Notes under the pieces: generated by a model
What the model was told of the DNA's origin: nothing
The model's input: the letters and a program-made list of their open reading frames with translations, nothing else
Database searches by the model: none
Assembly: GCA_021186555.1 (NCBI GenBank)
Contig: JAJKFL010000005.1
Location: 19,718,635 to 19,782,634, forward strand
Direction: 5' to 3'
Length of the DNA: 64,000 bases
DNA from: Reticulitermes speratus
Lineage: Eukaryota; Arthropoda; Insecta; Blattodea; Rhinotermitidae
Part shown: positions 44,943 through 54,500 of the stretch, one piece after another
How positions within the stretch are numbered: position 1 is the stretch's first letter
Layout of the letters: each line of letters begins with the position of its first letter
Program-made: the position numbers and the translations under genes

Positions 44943-45150
44943 AAAATTCGTAATAATGTATTTTTGGGAAGTTGAACGCGGATATTGTATTCGCGAATAT
45001 ACACAGGGCTTGACGGTTTTTGTTACGACGAGCTCCGTTTTAGAGAATTGTGAATGTTTGAATTCAACTACAAAGTCTGGCGCGTAACAAACACACAGCT
45101 GTCACTGAGCCCTGCATATTTGGTTTTGAACCTTTTAGGATGTGGCACGT

Positions 45151-45979
45151 AGTTAACGAGATACACGGTGTAGCTGTTCAGTGAGTCACTTTGTCAGTTT
45201 TAGTCAGCTAGTTAACGAGATACACGATGTACCTGTTCAGTGAGTCAGTTTGTCAGTTTTAGTCAGCTAGTTAACGAGATACACGGTGTACCTGTTCAGT
45301 GAGTCAGTTTGTCAGTTTTAGTCAGCTAGTTAACGAGATACACGGTGTACCTGTTCAGTGAGTCAGTTTGTCAGTTTTAGTCAGCTAGTTAACGAGATAC
45401 ACGATGTACCTGTTCAGTGAGTCAGTTTGTCAGTTTTAGTCAGCTAGTTAACGAGATACACGGTGTACCTGTTCATTGAGTCACTTTGTCAGTTTTAGTC
45501 AGCTAGTTAACGAGATACACGGTGTACCTGTTCAGTGAGTCAGTTTGTCAGATTTAGTCAGCTAGTTAACGAGATACACGGTGTACCTGTTCAGTGAGTC
45601 AGTTTGTCAGTTTTAGTCAGCTAGTTAACGAGATACACGGTGTACCTGTTCATTGAGTCACTTTGTCAGTTTTAGTCAGCTAGTTAACGAGATACACGGT
45701 GTACCTGTTCAGTGAGTCAGTTTGTCAGATTTAGTCAGCTAGTTAACGAGATACACGGTGTACCTGTTCAGTGAGTCAGTTTGTCAGTTTTAGTCAGCTA
45801 GTTAACGAGATACACGGCATACCTGTTCAGTGAGTCAGTTTGTCAGATTTAGTCAGCTAGTTAACGAGATACACGGTGTACCTGTTCAGTGAGTCAGTTT
45901 GTCAGTTTTAGTCAGCTAGTTAACGAGATACACGGTATACCTGTTCAGTGAGTCAGTTTGTCAGTTTTTTCAGCTAGTT
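45151..45979. repeat. Satellite-like tandem array, 59-bp unit, 14 copies
   Basis: Units start every 59 bp from 45151 (45151, 45210, ... 45918). Each begins AGTTAACGAGATACACGGTG and continues TACCTGTTCAGTGAGTCAGT and TTGTCAGTTTTAGTCAGCT. Variants include GATGTACC (copies 2 and 5), CATTGAGTCAC (copies 6 and 9), GATTTAG (copies 7, 10, 12) and GGCATACC (copy 12). Copies 6-7-8 and 9-10-11 form the same variant triplet, so a 177-bp higher-order unit was duplicated. The array ends in a partial unit immediately before a SINE-B. Confidence 0.96.
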
Positions 45980-45987
45980 AACCAATC

Positions 45988-46255
45988 AGGCCGATCCCAG
46001 TGGCCGTGCGGTCTAAGGCGTGGGTCTGCGGCCGCTCGCTTACTAGGATTGTGGGTTCGAATCCCACCGGTGGCATGGATGTCTGTCTCTTGTGAGTGTT
46101 GTGTGTTGTCAGGTAGAGATCTCTGCGACGGGCTGGTCCCTCGTCCAGAGGAGTCCTACCGAGTGTGGTGTGTCTAAAAAGTGTGTGATCGTGAAGCCTC
46201 GAAAATTGAGGCGGCCTAGGCCCCTAAGGGGCTGTCGAGCCATCGGAAAAAACAA
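45988..46255 (+). mobile_element. SINE-B copy, full length
   Basis: Head GGCCGATCCCAGTGGCCGTG plus CGGTCTAAGGCGTGG, B-box GGGTTCGAATCCCACC, body GGCATGGATGTCTGTCTCTT, AGGTAGAGATCTCTGCGACG, GGCTGGTCCCTCGTCCAGAG, GAGTCCTACCGAGTGTGG, tail CGTGAAGCCTCGAAAATTGA, GGCGGCCTAGGCCCCTAAGG, GGCTGTCGAGCC, then an A-rich end. This is the most complete copy. It interrupts the 59-bp satellite and the GTCAGT-rich sequence that follows. Confidence 0.9.
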
Positions 46256-47110
46256 GTTAACAAATCAGCCAGTCAGTTAATTGATAAACGATCAGTTATT
46301 AGAAACTTACTTGTTGATCGATCGGTCGGTCGGTCGGTAGTTAGTTAATCAGTAGTTATGTCATGCAGTCCGTTTCTCAGTCATCCGGTCAGCTGTCAGT
46401 AATTTCATTAGAGAAACGTTTGATCTGTTAGTGAGTCGGGTGGATGGGTGAGTGGGTGGGATGTTAGGTGATTGCTTGGGTAGGTACGTAGGTAATTAAG
46501 GAGGTAGAAAGTAGGTAGGTAAGTGTATGTGTGATTAGTTACGTAGTAAATCAGTCATTCTGTCATACACTAATCATTCTGTTGTTAGTTACATCACCTT
46601 GTAAGTTGGGTAGTATGTAGGTGGGTTAATCACTCTGTTTACCTGGTACAGACAATTAATGTCAGTGGACCATTTGATTAATTCCTCGTTTACCCTAGAT
46701 AGGTAGATATGTAGGTAGGAAGGTAGTTAAGTATCCTTTATTCGGTCATTAATTAATCATTCGGTTAGACAGTATGTCAGTTATTTTGTGTTCATTTTTC
46801 CGAATCTGTGTACTCTAACTGAATTTAATGAACCATAGTAAGCTTAGTGCATTTGTAAAATACAAACTACTTGACGATCCATTATTTAAATCGAAACGTG
46901 TGGGGTTTGTGTTACAATGTTGCTAAGTAATTAAATTGTGTGCCTTTGATGGTGTTTGTGTTCAACTGAGGGTGTCAGTTATTTTCATTCTGTCGGTTGG
47001 TAAATGAGTCAGTCGGTCATTCAACCTGTCGGTAGGTAAGTCATTCAGTCAGTATGTCAGTCAGTTGTCCGTCAGTCAGCTGAAGCAGAAGAGAGTGCAG
47101 AAGCTGACAC
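46256..47110. repeat. Degenerate GTCAGT/GGTAGGTA-rich simple-sequence region
   Basis: The region is dense in TCAGTCAGT, TCGGTCGGTCGGTCGG, GTAGGTAGG and TTAATCA words (for example 46320-46340, 46500-46530, 47040-47090). It keeps the word content of the 59-bp satellite (CAGTCAGT, GTTAGTTA) without its period. It probably represents a decayed satellite or slippage-prone flank. Confidence 0.6.
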
Positions 47111-48344
47111 GCTAGAGTTCTAGCAGTCTGTAGCTAGGCGTCATTCCGCTCCGTGATCAACAGTTACACGGCATTAGTCTGTGTAACGTGACTGTGTGCT
47201 CCCATGAGGTCCGGTATATGCTGTTATGACTGTATCCGATTATGGAACGCTCTAATAGGCGTCGGTGTCTATCGATTGGTTCCATAAGTGTGTATCGACT
47301 GTATCTGGTTTAATTATACGGGTTTGAGAGGCGTATTTTAAGCAACACATTACGTTAAACTAGAGCAGCAGTTCGGTTGCTTTTATAATCAGTCTGCTCA
47401 AATGAAAGACCAATTTCAATATATATTTCAGTAAAAAATTGCAGTATTCTAATGCTTTTTCTATTACTCGCACATTACTTTCACCGCTTTGATTTTAATC
47501 AGAAGAAAGTGTTTTTGAGTTTAATAAAATGTTTTCTGTCTCTAGACTAATAATTAAAATAAAACATACGTATGCGAAAAATTGTTGATGATTTTTTCAA
47601 TTTTTATTTCAAAAGTCGCATGAAACTCACATGAAACATTACGTAAAGGGGAGGTACGCCTATATCAAATGTACTTCTACTATTCATCCCTACTGACTTG
47701 TCATTTCCGTAGAAATGTTGAATGTACGTAGATCTTCCATACAATTAACATTTGTGACACTAGGAGTTACCGAACTATCGCAAGCTCTTGAATACAATTC
47801 TTTATTTTTAAGAAATCGTGGTAAAGATTTCGAAGTAATTTGATGTGACCATCCGGATACGTTTTAAGTTTTAAATAGGTTTTATCATAGGCCAACTGCA
47901 CAGTGCAGAGTCCGTCTTTAAAAGTCGGTTGTCGCTCTTGTTATTAAGAAGTCTCCCTTTCTTCTTTCATGCAGTCGAACATTCACTGCCGTATATGCAT
48001 CGGCGCCATAGGCTACAATCTGACACACAGCGTCGGTAAGATAGTAAGTATGTAATATATAGCCTAACTAAAGGACATATGGTTTATTATTCCGGAATTT
48101 TTCGTATTCTGCATAATTTGGTCATTCAAATATTGCTACACAAAATTTGTTTGCAATAGGTAGAGGTTGCATTCATAATAACTCTGGAACCGCTAGTGTG
48201 GCTTTATGGATTGGTACGTGCACACACTGTTAAATAAACACGAGTGTATAGTGAATATGTGATTTATTAATATTGTGATAACAGTATGAATGTTTTCTGC
48301 ACCCCACTTTTAAAAAAACGTATCTCCAATTTCAAATTATGTAA
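47111..48344. other. Unassigned non-coding stretch
   Basis: Nothing recognised. Confidence 0.4.
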
Positions 48345-49200
48345 TAAGTTTTACTTCTATATACAAAAAAGTCTCCAATGAACTGCATGGAGCAGAGTCG
48401 TTTTTGAGAAGCAAATATTTCTTTAAATAGTTAAGAAATTCCCCGCATTTTATAAAATCCATTGGTTTATTACCATTTTTACAAAGGTCCGCTACTTGTC
48501 CCTGTCCCGAAACAGATCGATACATTCTACGCTTTCTCATCCTATTTCCTTAAGATCGATTTTAATATTACTTTCCACCTATACCTACGTCTTCCAACTG
48601 GTCCCTTCTCTCAAGTTTCCCCACCAGCATCATGTATACACTTTATGTCTTCCCCATACATGCCACAGTCCCGCACCGCATCCTCCTCAAAGTGATCATC
48701 TGAAGGTTATTTGGTGAAGAGCATAAATCACGAAGCTCGTCATTATTTAGTTACTCCAGTGTCCTGTTTCTTCTTACGCGTTAGGCTTAAATGTCTTCCT
48801 CAGTTCCCTATTCTAGCAACGACTGAGTTCTTTCATTAATGTGGGATACCATGGTTTCACACCATTATATAACATCAGCAAAAATTATAGCTCTATGTAT
48901 TTTAATCTTCATATTTTTTGACAGCAAAAAGGCAGACAATAGGTTCTGGATCGAAAGATAACAAGCATTTCCTGAGTTCATTATACTCTTAATTTCTTTG
49001 CGAATGGAATAATGATTTATTAGAGCCGCTTCCACACTTTCAAAGGCTTTATTTGCTGTATTCATCTGTGATGTCCTGCATTATGCTCATGAGACATGAC
49101 CATTTTCATGTACTTAGTTTTCTCAGTATTTACGTTTAGACCAATCTCCTTACTAGTGACTAATAAGTCTTTTCATTTGTTAGTATTTATATTTTCACTC
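48345..49200 (-). pseudogene. LINE (RTE-like) reverse transcriptase C-terminal part and 3' end, minus strand
   Basis: On the minus strand near 49065-48865 the frame reads ...ANKAFESVEAALINHYSIRK, EIKSIMNSGNACYLSIQN and LLSAFLLSKNMKIKIHRAII. This is the TTLTNQNSIHEEIKSRL.SGNACY.S.QNLLSS.LLSKN.KIKIYRTII block with good similarity. Continuing toward 48345 come decayed GVKPW (normally GCETW), H..ELR and finally DFIKCGEFLNYLKKYLLLKN, then DSAPCSS. Multiple frameshifts. Compared with 17365 it has the same extent and 5' truncation zone. Confidence 0.78.
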
Positions 49201-49258
49201 AGTGATCTATCATCATCATCATCGTCGTCATCGTCTTCATCATCATCATCATCATTAA
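49201..49258. repeat. (ATC)n microsatellite with ATCGTC variants
   Basis: A run of ATC triplets with GTC interruptions follows directly on the LINE's upstream end. The poly-Ser frame through it is an artefact. Confidence 0.9.
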
Positions 49259-50376
49259 AAAACCACAATCTGTTTGTCTTTCAGTTTCAGACCCTCCTGG
49301 TTTTCTTGTACCATCCTGACGACAGGTTCCAGAACCAAGTTGAAAAGCAGTGGTTATAAAAAATCTCCTTCTTTCAGCTCATTCTGAATAGGAATATATC
49401 AGGAAAATGTTTTCCTGTTTTGACTTTACTATACGATTCTTTTCAACATATTGAGGGTCACGAATAATCCAAAATCACAATAAAATTGCAAAATAATTAT
49501 TGAAAGCAAATGTGAATACATAATTTAAGAATGTGAAATTTGACTTCACATTAATAAGTTTATATATCAACACATTTATGCTTTTTCCACAGACATCATA
49601 ATTAAAACTAACGAAATTACGCAAGGATTTCGTATCTTGGAAAAACCTAAAGGCCAACCATGAATTCAGTTATTATTTTCGATATTTTTTGTCCTATTAT
49701 TTTATCCAAATTTGTTAGTTGAGTAAATATTGATACTGAAGTTAACTCTATAAACCTTCCATGGTTATGTGTGTTATTCTTGCCTTTATGGGACGTTTTA
49801 ATCCCGGGCTCTAAGGAAAGGCCATGAAGTCTGACCAGGGTAGAAGCGATCTGTGTTCATTCTATTACAGGCCAAAGGTCAGTTGATTTAAGAGCGTGTT
49901 GCCTCGGATCGTAACATCAATTTCCAGAGAGTTGGACGAGCAAATTGTATTCCAAAACTTAATTTTCTTTTACTTTGTGCAAACAAGAAGCAAACGCTTC
50001 GTGCAGCAATCTATTATGTTACACATAATAAAAGTGTAATGGAGCAACGCTGAGTGGAATTGGCTATATCATGAAGTATTCTCAGAACTCTTAGCCAAGA
50101 GATGAAAAGCATATAAATTTTAAGCTATGTTGCTTAATTTATTCTCGTTACAACTACTTCGAAATGTCGTTTACTGATGTTCATAAGACTTATGTCTGCC
50201 CCGTTTTAATATCTAGAAATGCATAGATATTTAATCGTCTTCATGGAATGTCTGTTAATATAAGACTTCATTATTTGTAGAATGGGCACTTGATCCTACG
50301 CGGGGTGTACTTGCAGAGTAATTGAACATATGTTCAGCGCCATATATAGGGTAATTGAGAATCCTGTAAGGGAATA
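49259..50376. other. Possible further decayed LINE sequence, then unassigned
   Basis: GACCCTCCTGGTTTTCTTGT and CAGGTTCCAGAACCAAGTTG (49290-49340) could be the antisense of an upstream part of the same reverse transcriptase, but I cannot secure it. The rest is unassigned. Confidence 0.3.
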
Positions 50377-50865
50377 TTGTCCAATCAGAGCTACGGAAAT
50401 TACAAGAGAAGGTTGGGATTTCCCCTTTCCCTAGATCTGATTGGCCAAAATAGATCAAATTTTTGTGTAAAGTCCACAGATTATCCTCTCGCAATTATTT
50501 CAGCGTGCACCTCAATCAAATTCAGTCACCCGGAATATGGAGGCAGTAGGGTACGTTACTCCGAAACGTTGGAATGTCACCAAATATACTACACGGTTTA
50601 TAACCCCTTAACGACGACCATCATTAAAACCACATCCACCGATGAAAATCTGAAAACTTTATTCTGTGAGGAGTTGTTACGCTCGAAACACCCAAGCTGC
50701 AAGAGAATTATATTTAGGCCTTTCGCTACTACTTATTCAAAACGTTTGCCGCTAAAGTCCATATTAGAAGGCAGTCTTCTCCATCAGGATCTGAGGACGC
50801 AGATGGCCGTGGTCAGAGGATTACAATTTGACATGGATATGAAGAAACCTCCAGAGTCGATGTAA
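50377..50865 (+). other. Longest non-repetitive open frame (162 codons), unrecognised
   Basis: An uninterrupted plus-strand frame with ATG and TAA, slightly basic, without signal peptide, membrane segment or known motif. The ATG context is unremarkable, and no splice sites or codon bias stand out. A decayed hammerhead-like motif (about 50528-50575, CCGGAATATGGAGGC...CTCCGAAACGTTGG) lies inside it. This suggests that part of the frame is repeat-derived. I would treat it as a hypothetical or spurious frame. Confidence 0.2.
50528..50575 (+). ncRNA. Decayed hammerhead-like motif
   Basis: CCGGAATATGGAG differs from CCTGAAGATGG at two core bases. It is followed by a GGAG/CTCC hairpin, GAAAC, palindrome ACGT, T, GG. 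The CC before the core can pair with the GG after. Probably inactive. Confidence 0.35.
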
Positions 50866-50964
50866 GAATTAAGTGATGCTGAAATGAGTCTTGTAATAAC
50901 TGGCAGGTGTGAATTATGACACACACACTAGCTGACAACCAGGACCCATGATTAATTTGTAATG

Positions 50965-51135
50965 TATTTTACAGCACTGTGTACTTCAGATTACGTAGCA
51001 CCGAACGCATGCGTGATAGTGAAAAACCACATAAGCCTCAGGATAGTCGGTGTCCTAGTCGAAATTCAAACCCACGACCTCCCTAATGCAAAATAGAAGC
51101 ATTACCGCTTGAGCCATCTCGCCCCGTCCCTGAGA
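50965..51135 (-). mobile_element. SINE-D copy (tRNA-derived), minus strand
   Basis: On the minus strand: GGGGCGAGATGGCTCAAGCG plus GTAATGCTTC (A-box region) and GTCGTGGGTTTGAATTTCGA (B-box region), then CTAGGACACCGACTATCCTG, AGGCTTATGTGGTTTTTCAC and GCATGCGTTCGGTGCTACG. A-box and B-box with correct spacing and a non-tRNA body fit a fourth SINE family. Only one copy is visible here. Confidence 0.65.
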
Positions 51136-51934
51136 GGAATATGTCGCCGTAATTTAGTGGGACGTCACGGGAGATGGTTACTCTAATAGTACGTGGCAGC
51201 AAATGATATTGTTGGCTATGGTAGCATTCCCTAAAGACCAGCTGCTGACAGTATGCAGTTCAACGTAACACACTGCTGCCTCACAACTTTACATCACGTC
51301 TCTCCTGTGTCCCTGCTGACAGGTTATTTACAGCATCGCACAATGCAGCATTCAGTAGGAGACTATTAGAGCGCAGAAAAACTTAAAATTTTTATATAGA
51401 ATTTACATTTTAAAAATTAAAAGAGAACGAGGACATATTTCGACATTTCTGCCATTTTCTGACCACCGACTTTAGGTACATGAATGTGAAAGAACAGCTT
51501 TCTGCACCCACCACACTATTTTCTTGTTTATAAAAATGTTTCCTATTACAATTCATTTTCGCTATTGTCTTTAATAATATATCACTAACTACATCACAAA
51601 TCACATACATACACACACATTCGCGAATGATATTATGCTACGTATAATATATATCATAACAAACAGTTTATTTTATTTACATTTGCCGAACGAAAATAGT
51701 GGCTGACAAAATTCAGCTTTAATTTGATTGGCTGTAAAATGGAAAGCATCACTGGAAGGCCAAGCGTCTCGAACTGCAAGCACTCTTTGCGATCAGAAAA
51801 TATGAATAAAATGTATACGTCACTGTGTCATGGAACATTCTGTATAAAACTCTAGCTATAAGGTGAATGATTGTTGGTGATCTCATCTTTCTTCGATGTT
51901 TGTTCCTATTTAATTTCCCCAAACATATTAGTTG
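51136..51934. other. Unassigned stretch
   Basis: Nothing recognised. Confidence 0.4.
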
Positions 51935-52195
51935 CCGATCCTAATGGTGGCACGGTGTAAGGCATGGGTCTGCGGCCGCTCGCTTGCTGGGATTGTGGGT
52001 TCGAATTCCGCCTAGGGCATGGATGTCTGTCTCTTGTGAATGTTGTGCGTTGTCAGGTAGAGGTCTCTGCGACGAGCTGGTCCCTCGTCCAGAGGAGTCC
52101 TACCGAATGTGGTGTGTTAAAAAGTGTGATCGTGAAGCCTCGAACAATGAGGCGGCCTAGGCCCCCAAGGGACTGTGGGGCCACTGGGGAAAAAA
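51935..52195 (+). mobile_element. SINE-B copy
   Basis: Head GCCGATCCTAATGGTGGCAC (A-box partly lost) and GGTCTGCGGCCGCTCGCTTG, B-box GGGTTCGAATTCCGCC, body GGCATGGATGTCTGTCTCTT, GGTAGAGGTCTCTGCGACGA, GTCCCTCGTCCAGAGGAGTC, and tail GTGAAGCCTCGAACAATGAG, GCGGCCTAGGCCCCCAAGGG, ending in A-rich sequence. Confidence 0.87.
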
Positions 52196-52524
52196 ACATT
52201 ATTTTATTTGTGTTATGCTGGTGCATTGTATTTGTCATGTCGTTTGGCAGGCAGTTTCATTGTGACCGTGTAAATTCAGAATGAAGCTTCCCAAGTGAAC
52301 AGTATTGGTTATCAGTGAGGGTGTTTATGGAAGGCGATCATAATGTCTAAAGATCACAGTTTCTGTAAATCGAGTTACAGTGTGTCAAGCATCACGTGCA
52401 GTATATGACAAACATTGATGGTAATTTGTTATTACATTGTTTACCTGGCGTAAAAATCATCACGATTTATTTACTGTTACATTTATGGTAGAAGCGGCAG
52501 TGGAGGTGACGTCATCATCAGAGG
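52196..52524. other. Unassigned spacer
   Basis: Nothing recognised. Confidence 0.35.
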
Positions 52525-52760
52525 CCTACACAACTAACTCATGGAGCAGAGTTCTTACTGACAAGCTGAATGTCTTTCATCAAATTAAGAATCCTTTGTA
52601 AGCTATGGAACAAAATGTCAATTACCGTGTCCACAAGAGCGTGTCAGTGGACCTGCACAAGTTAAATTCAACCCATAATATGACACACTGTTTTTTCAAG
52701 ATCTATTTTTATGTTATCCCCGCCATGTGTATTACTCTTCTGTAATTAAATTAAAAAATA
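52525..52760 (-). pseudogene. LINE 3' fragment (RTE-like), minus strand
   Basis: Plus-strand landmarks CAACTAACTCATGGAGCAGA, GTTCTTACTGACAAGCTG, AAAATGTCAATTACCGTG, TCCACAAGAGCGTGTCAG and CAAGATCTATTTTTATGTTA correspond to ACTCCATGGAGTAGAG...ATTACCG..TTCACAA...CC...AAAGATCGACTTTAATA at 17380-17545. It covers the extreme 3' end only. Confidence 0.65.
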
Positions 52761-52794
52761 CAATGAATAAAGTATTTATGTTCCCTCACGCAAG

Positions 52795-53075
52795 AACCAG
52801 GGAGTCGAGATATCGTATTTAGTATGCTGACTACGCTACCGACTGGACATGCAAATAGGGGCAACAGATACTGTCTTCTTCAAAACCTTTACACTGGCTG
52901 TGAGGCCCACCCACCTTCCTATTCAGTGGGTAGCGGGAGCTTTTCCTTCGGGGGTAAAATGTCCTGGGCTTGAAGCTGACTTCTCACTCGCATTCATAGC
53001 CTAGGTTATAAGGAAGTCGAGCAACATCGCCTCTCCCCCACATGCCTTGACAGTGTGGACAGGGGCAACGTTGCG
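52795..53075 (+). mobile_element. SINE-C copy, diverged
   Basis: Blocks CACTGGCTGTGAGGCCCACC, CACCTTCCTATTCAGTGGG, GCTTTTCCTTCGGGGGTAAA, CTCACTCGCATTCATAGCC, TAGGTTATAAGGAAG and CTCCCCCACATGCCTTG follow SINE-C order. The head shows only a weak ATATCGTATTTAGTATG A-box-like part. Confidence 0.72.
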
Positions 53076-54117
53076 TTTACGTAAGAATCACTCTTGTAAA
53101 AAATATTGGCTTTAATATTAGATTTAAGAAACGTCGAAATGTAATGGCCGTGTATATGCAAGTGGTCTGTGCTGCACGCGGGCACACTCTAATGCCGTTC
53201 TCTAAAAAGAGTAGCCCAGCTGTACGTTGGAATTACTTGCCTGAAATGGCGGACCTGTAGCCGATTCGTCCCTGAGATTATTTGATATAATAATCGTGTT
53301 ATCCGGGTGAACGCTGCTGAAATGTTCCTAGAAATGCGCTCGATGAACGTCGTCCGTCCACTGGAAGGACCAGCTGTCGTAGCGTGTAAGGTATGCAGCA
53401 AGGGCACAAGCGTAATGAGCACAGACCGGCGTTCATTTTGTTTTTTTTTTTGAGTTTCTCTCAGTTATTTAAAAATGACGAAAAGTATGTAATGACCGCA
53501 AATTTAGCTTTGAAGTAAATGTTATGCTTTTTATAAAGCACTTAGCGATGGCAGAAGTTTTAGACCCTTAAAATGCCAAACAGCGAGATCACAGCAGCAG
53601 TGACTTCTCTTTATCGAATGACTGATTGGCCTTAGTTTCCCGTAGGCTGTGGCAGTAATTACGTAGATCATATATTCCTAAAATATGTCCCGCGAACAAC
53701 CAGTGGTCTGTCACTTCCATGTACTTGGTCCATGGAACTGGCACTACACCCGTAACTTTAAAAAATTTATGTGGATTGTTAATTACAGTTTAAATCTCAT
53801 GTGTTTTATCTTGCATTCTGTTGTATGACAAAATGAATCACATAACATTTTTAAAAATCCTTCAGCTGCTAATTTTAACTCCGTAGCACAGTGCTATAAA
53901 CAAATTGTTAAATAACAGGCAGAAACGTCACAAAGTGATCCGCCAAGTGTTCTCGGCACTTCTGTAGTTGTTCAGGAAAGAAATTTTCTTGGGGTCTGCT
54001 GATTTCGAATTTATAGGCTTTAAGCGTGCACAAAAAATTTAAATGGCAAATTTATTTCTAAGTATGCAAATATACAGAACGTTCTATCTTACATTCACCG
54101 TGCATTTTTCTTTAAAT
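53076..54117. other. Unassigned stretch
   Basis: A poly-T run lies at 53439-53451. Nothing else recognised. Confidence 0.4.
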
Positions 54118-54190
54118 ATTTAACAACCAACTAAATGCATTTTTTATTTAAAACTATTTTATAATTTTATGAATTTATCTAAAAGCCCAT

Positions 54191-54231
54191 ACATATGTAT
54201 CGGTCTGATTTCAGACCATCTTCAGGGGGTC
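54191..54231 (-). ncRNA. Hammerhead-like motif, left arm
   Basis: Minus strand: CCCC, core CTGAAGA, T, hairpin GGTCTG-AAAT-CAGACC, GATAC (in place of GAAAC), ATATGTA, then TGGG. It is the same as the right-arm copy except for a change in the GAAA box and the first stem I base. Confidence 0.45.
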
Positions 54232-54387
54232 ACAACTACACTTACGTATAACACGTCCATATGTTCGTCCAATTGCATATTAGTGTAGATCAAGTGATCA
54301 ACACTAATATGCAATTGGATCAAGTGATCTACACTAATATGCAATTGGACGAAAATATGGACGTGTTATACGTAAGTGTAGTTGTGA

Positions 54388-54431
54388 CCCCCTGAAGATG
54401 GTCTGAAATCAGACCGAAACATATGTAGGGG
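54388..54431 (+). ncRNA. Hammerhead-ribozyme-like motif, best stem II
   Basis: CCCC (54388-54391), core CTGAAGA (54392-54398), T, hairpin GGTCTG-AAAT-CAGACC (54400-54415), GAAAC (54416-54420), palindrome ACATATGT (54419-54426), A17 (54427), GGGG (54428-54431). Stem I is CCCC/GGGG, stem II is 6 bp, and stem III is self-complementary. Every invariant core base is present apart from the additional U after A9. Predicted cleavage is after 54427. Confidence 0.58.
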
Positions 54432-54500
54432 CTTTTAGATAAATTCATAAAATTATAAAATAGTTTTAAATAAAAAAGTGCCTTTAGTTGGTTGTTAAAT

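Larger units (their letters stand above)
54118..54500. mobile_element. Near-perfect palindromic foldback element, 383 bp
   Basis: The left end ATTTAACAACCAACTAAATG and right end TTTAGTTGGTTGTTAAAT are reverse complements, and the arms stay almost identical for about 175 bp (AAACTATTTTATAATTTTAT, CACTTACGTATAACACGTCC-type blocks). The centre contains ATATTAGTGTAGATCAAGTG and an extra inverted copy of ACACTAATATGCAATTGG, so a short internal segment is present three times. The very low arm divergence implies a young insertion or ongoing gene conversion. Each arm bears a hammerhead-like core. Confidence 0.9.

Noticed and set aside
45151..45979. Possible CRISPR array
   Set aside because: Units are directly adjacent with no unique spacers, in a eukaryotic sequence; it is an ordinary tandem satellite.
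49096..49359. Frame with a poly-Ser run
   Set aside because: It crosses the (ATC)n microsatellite and antisense LINE sequence.
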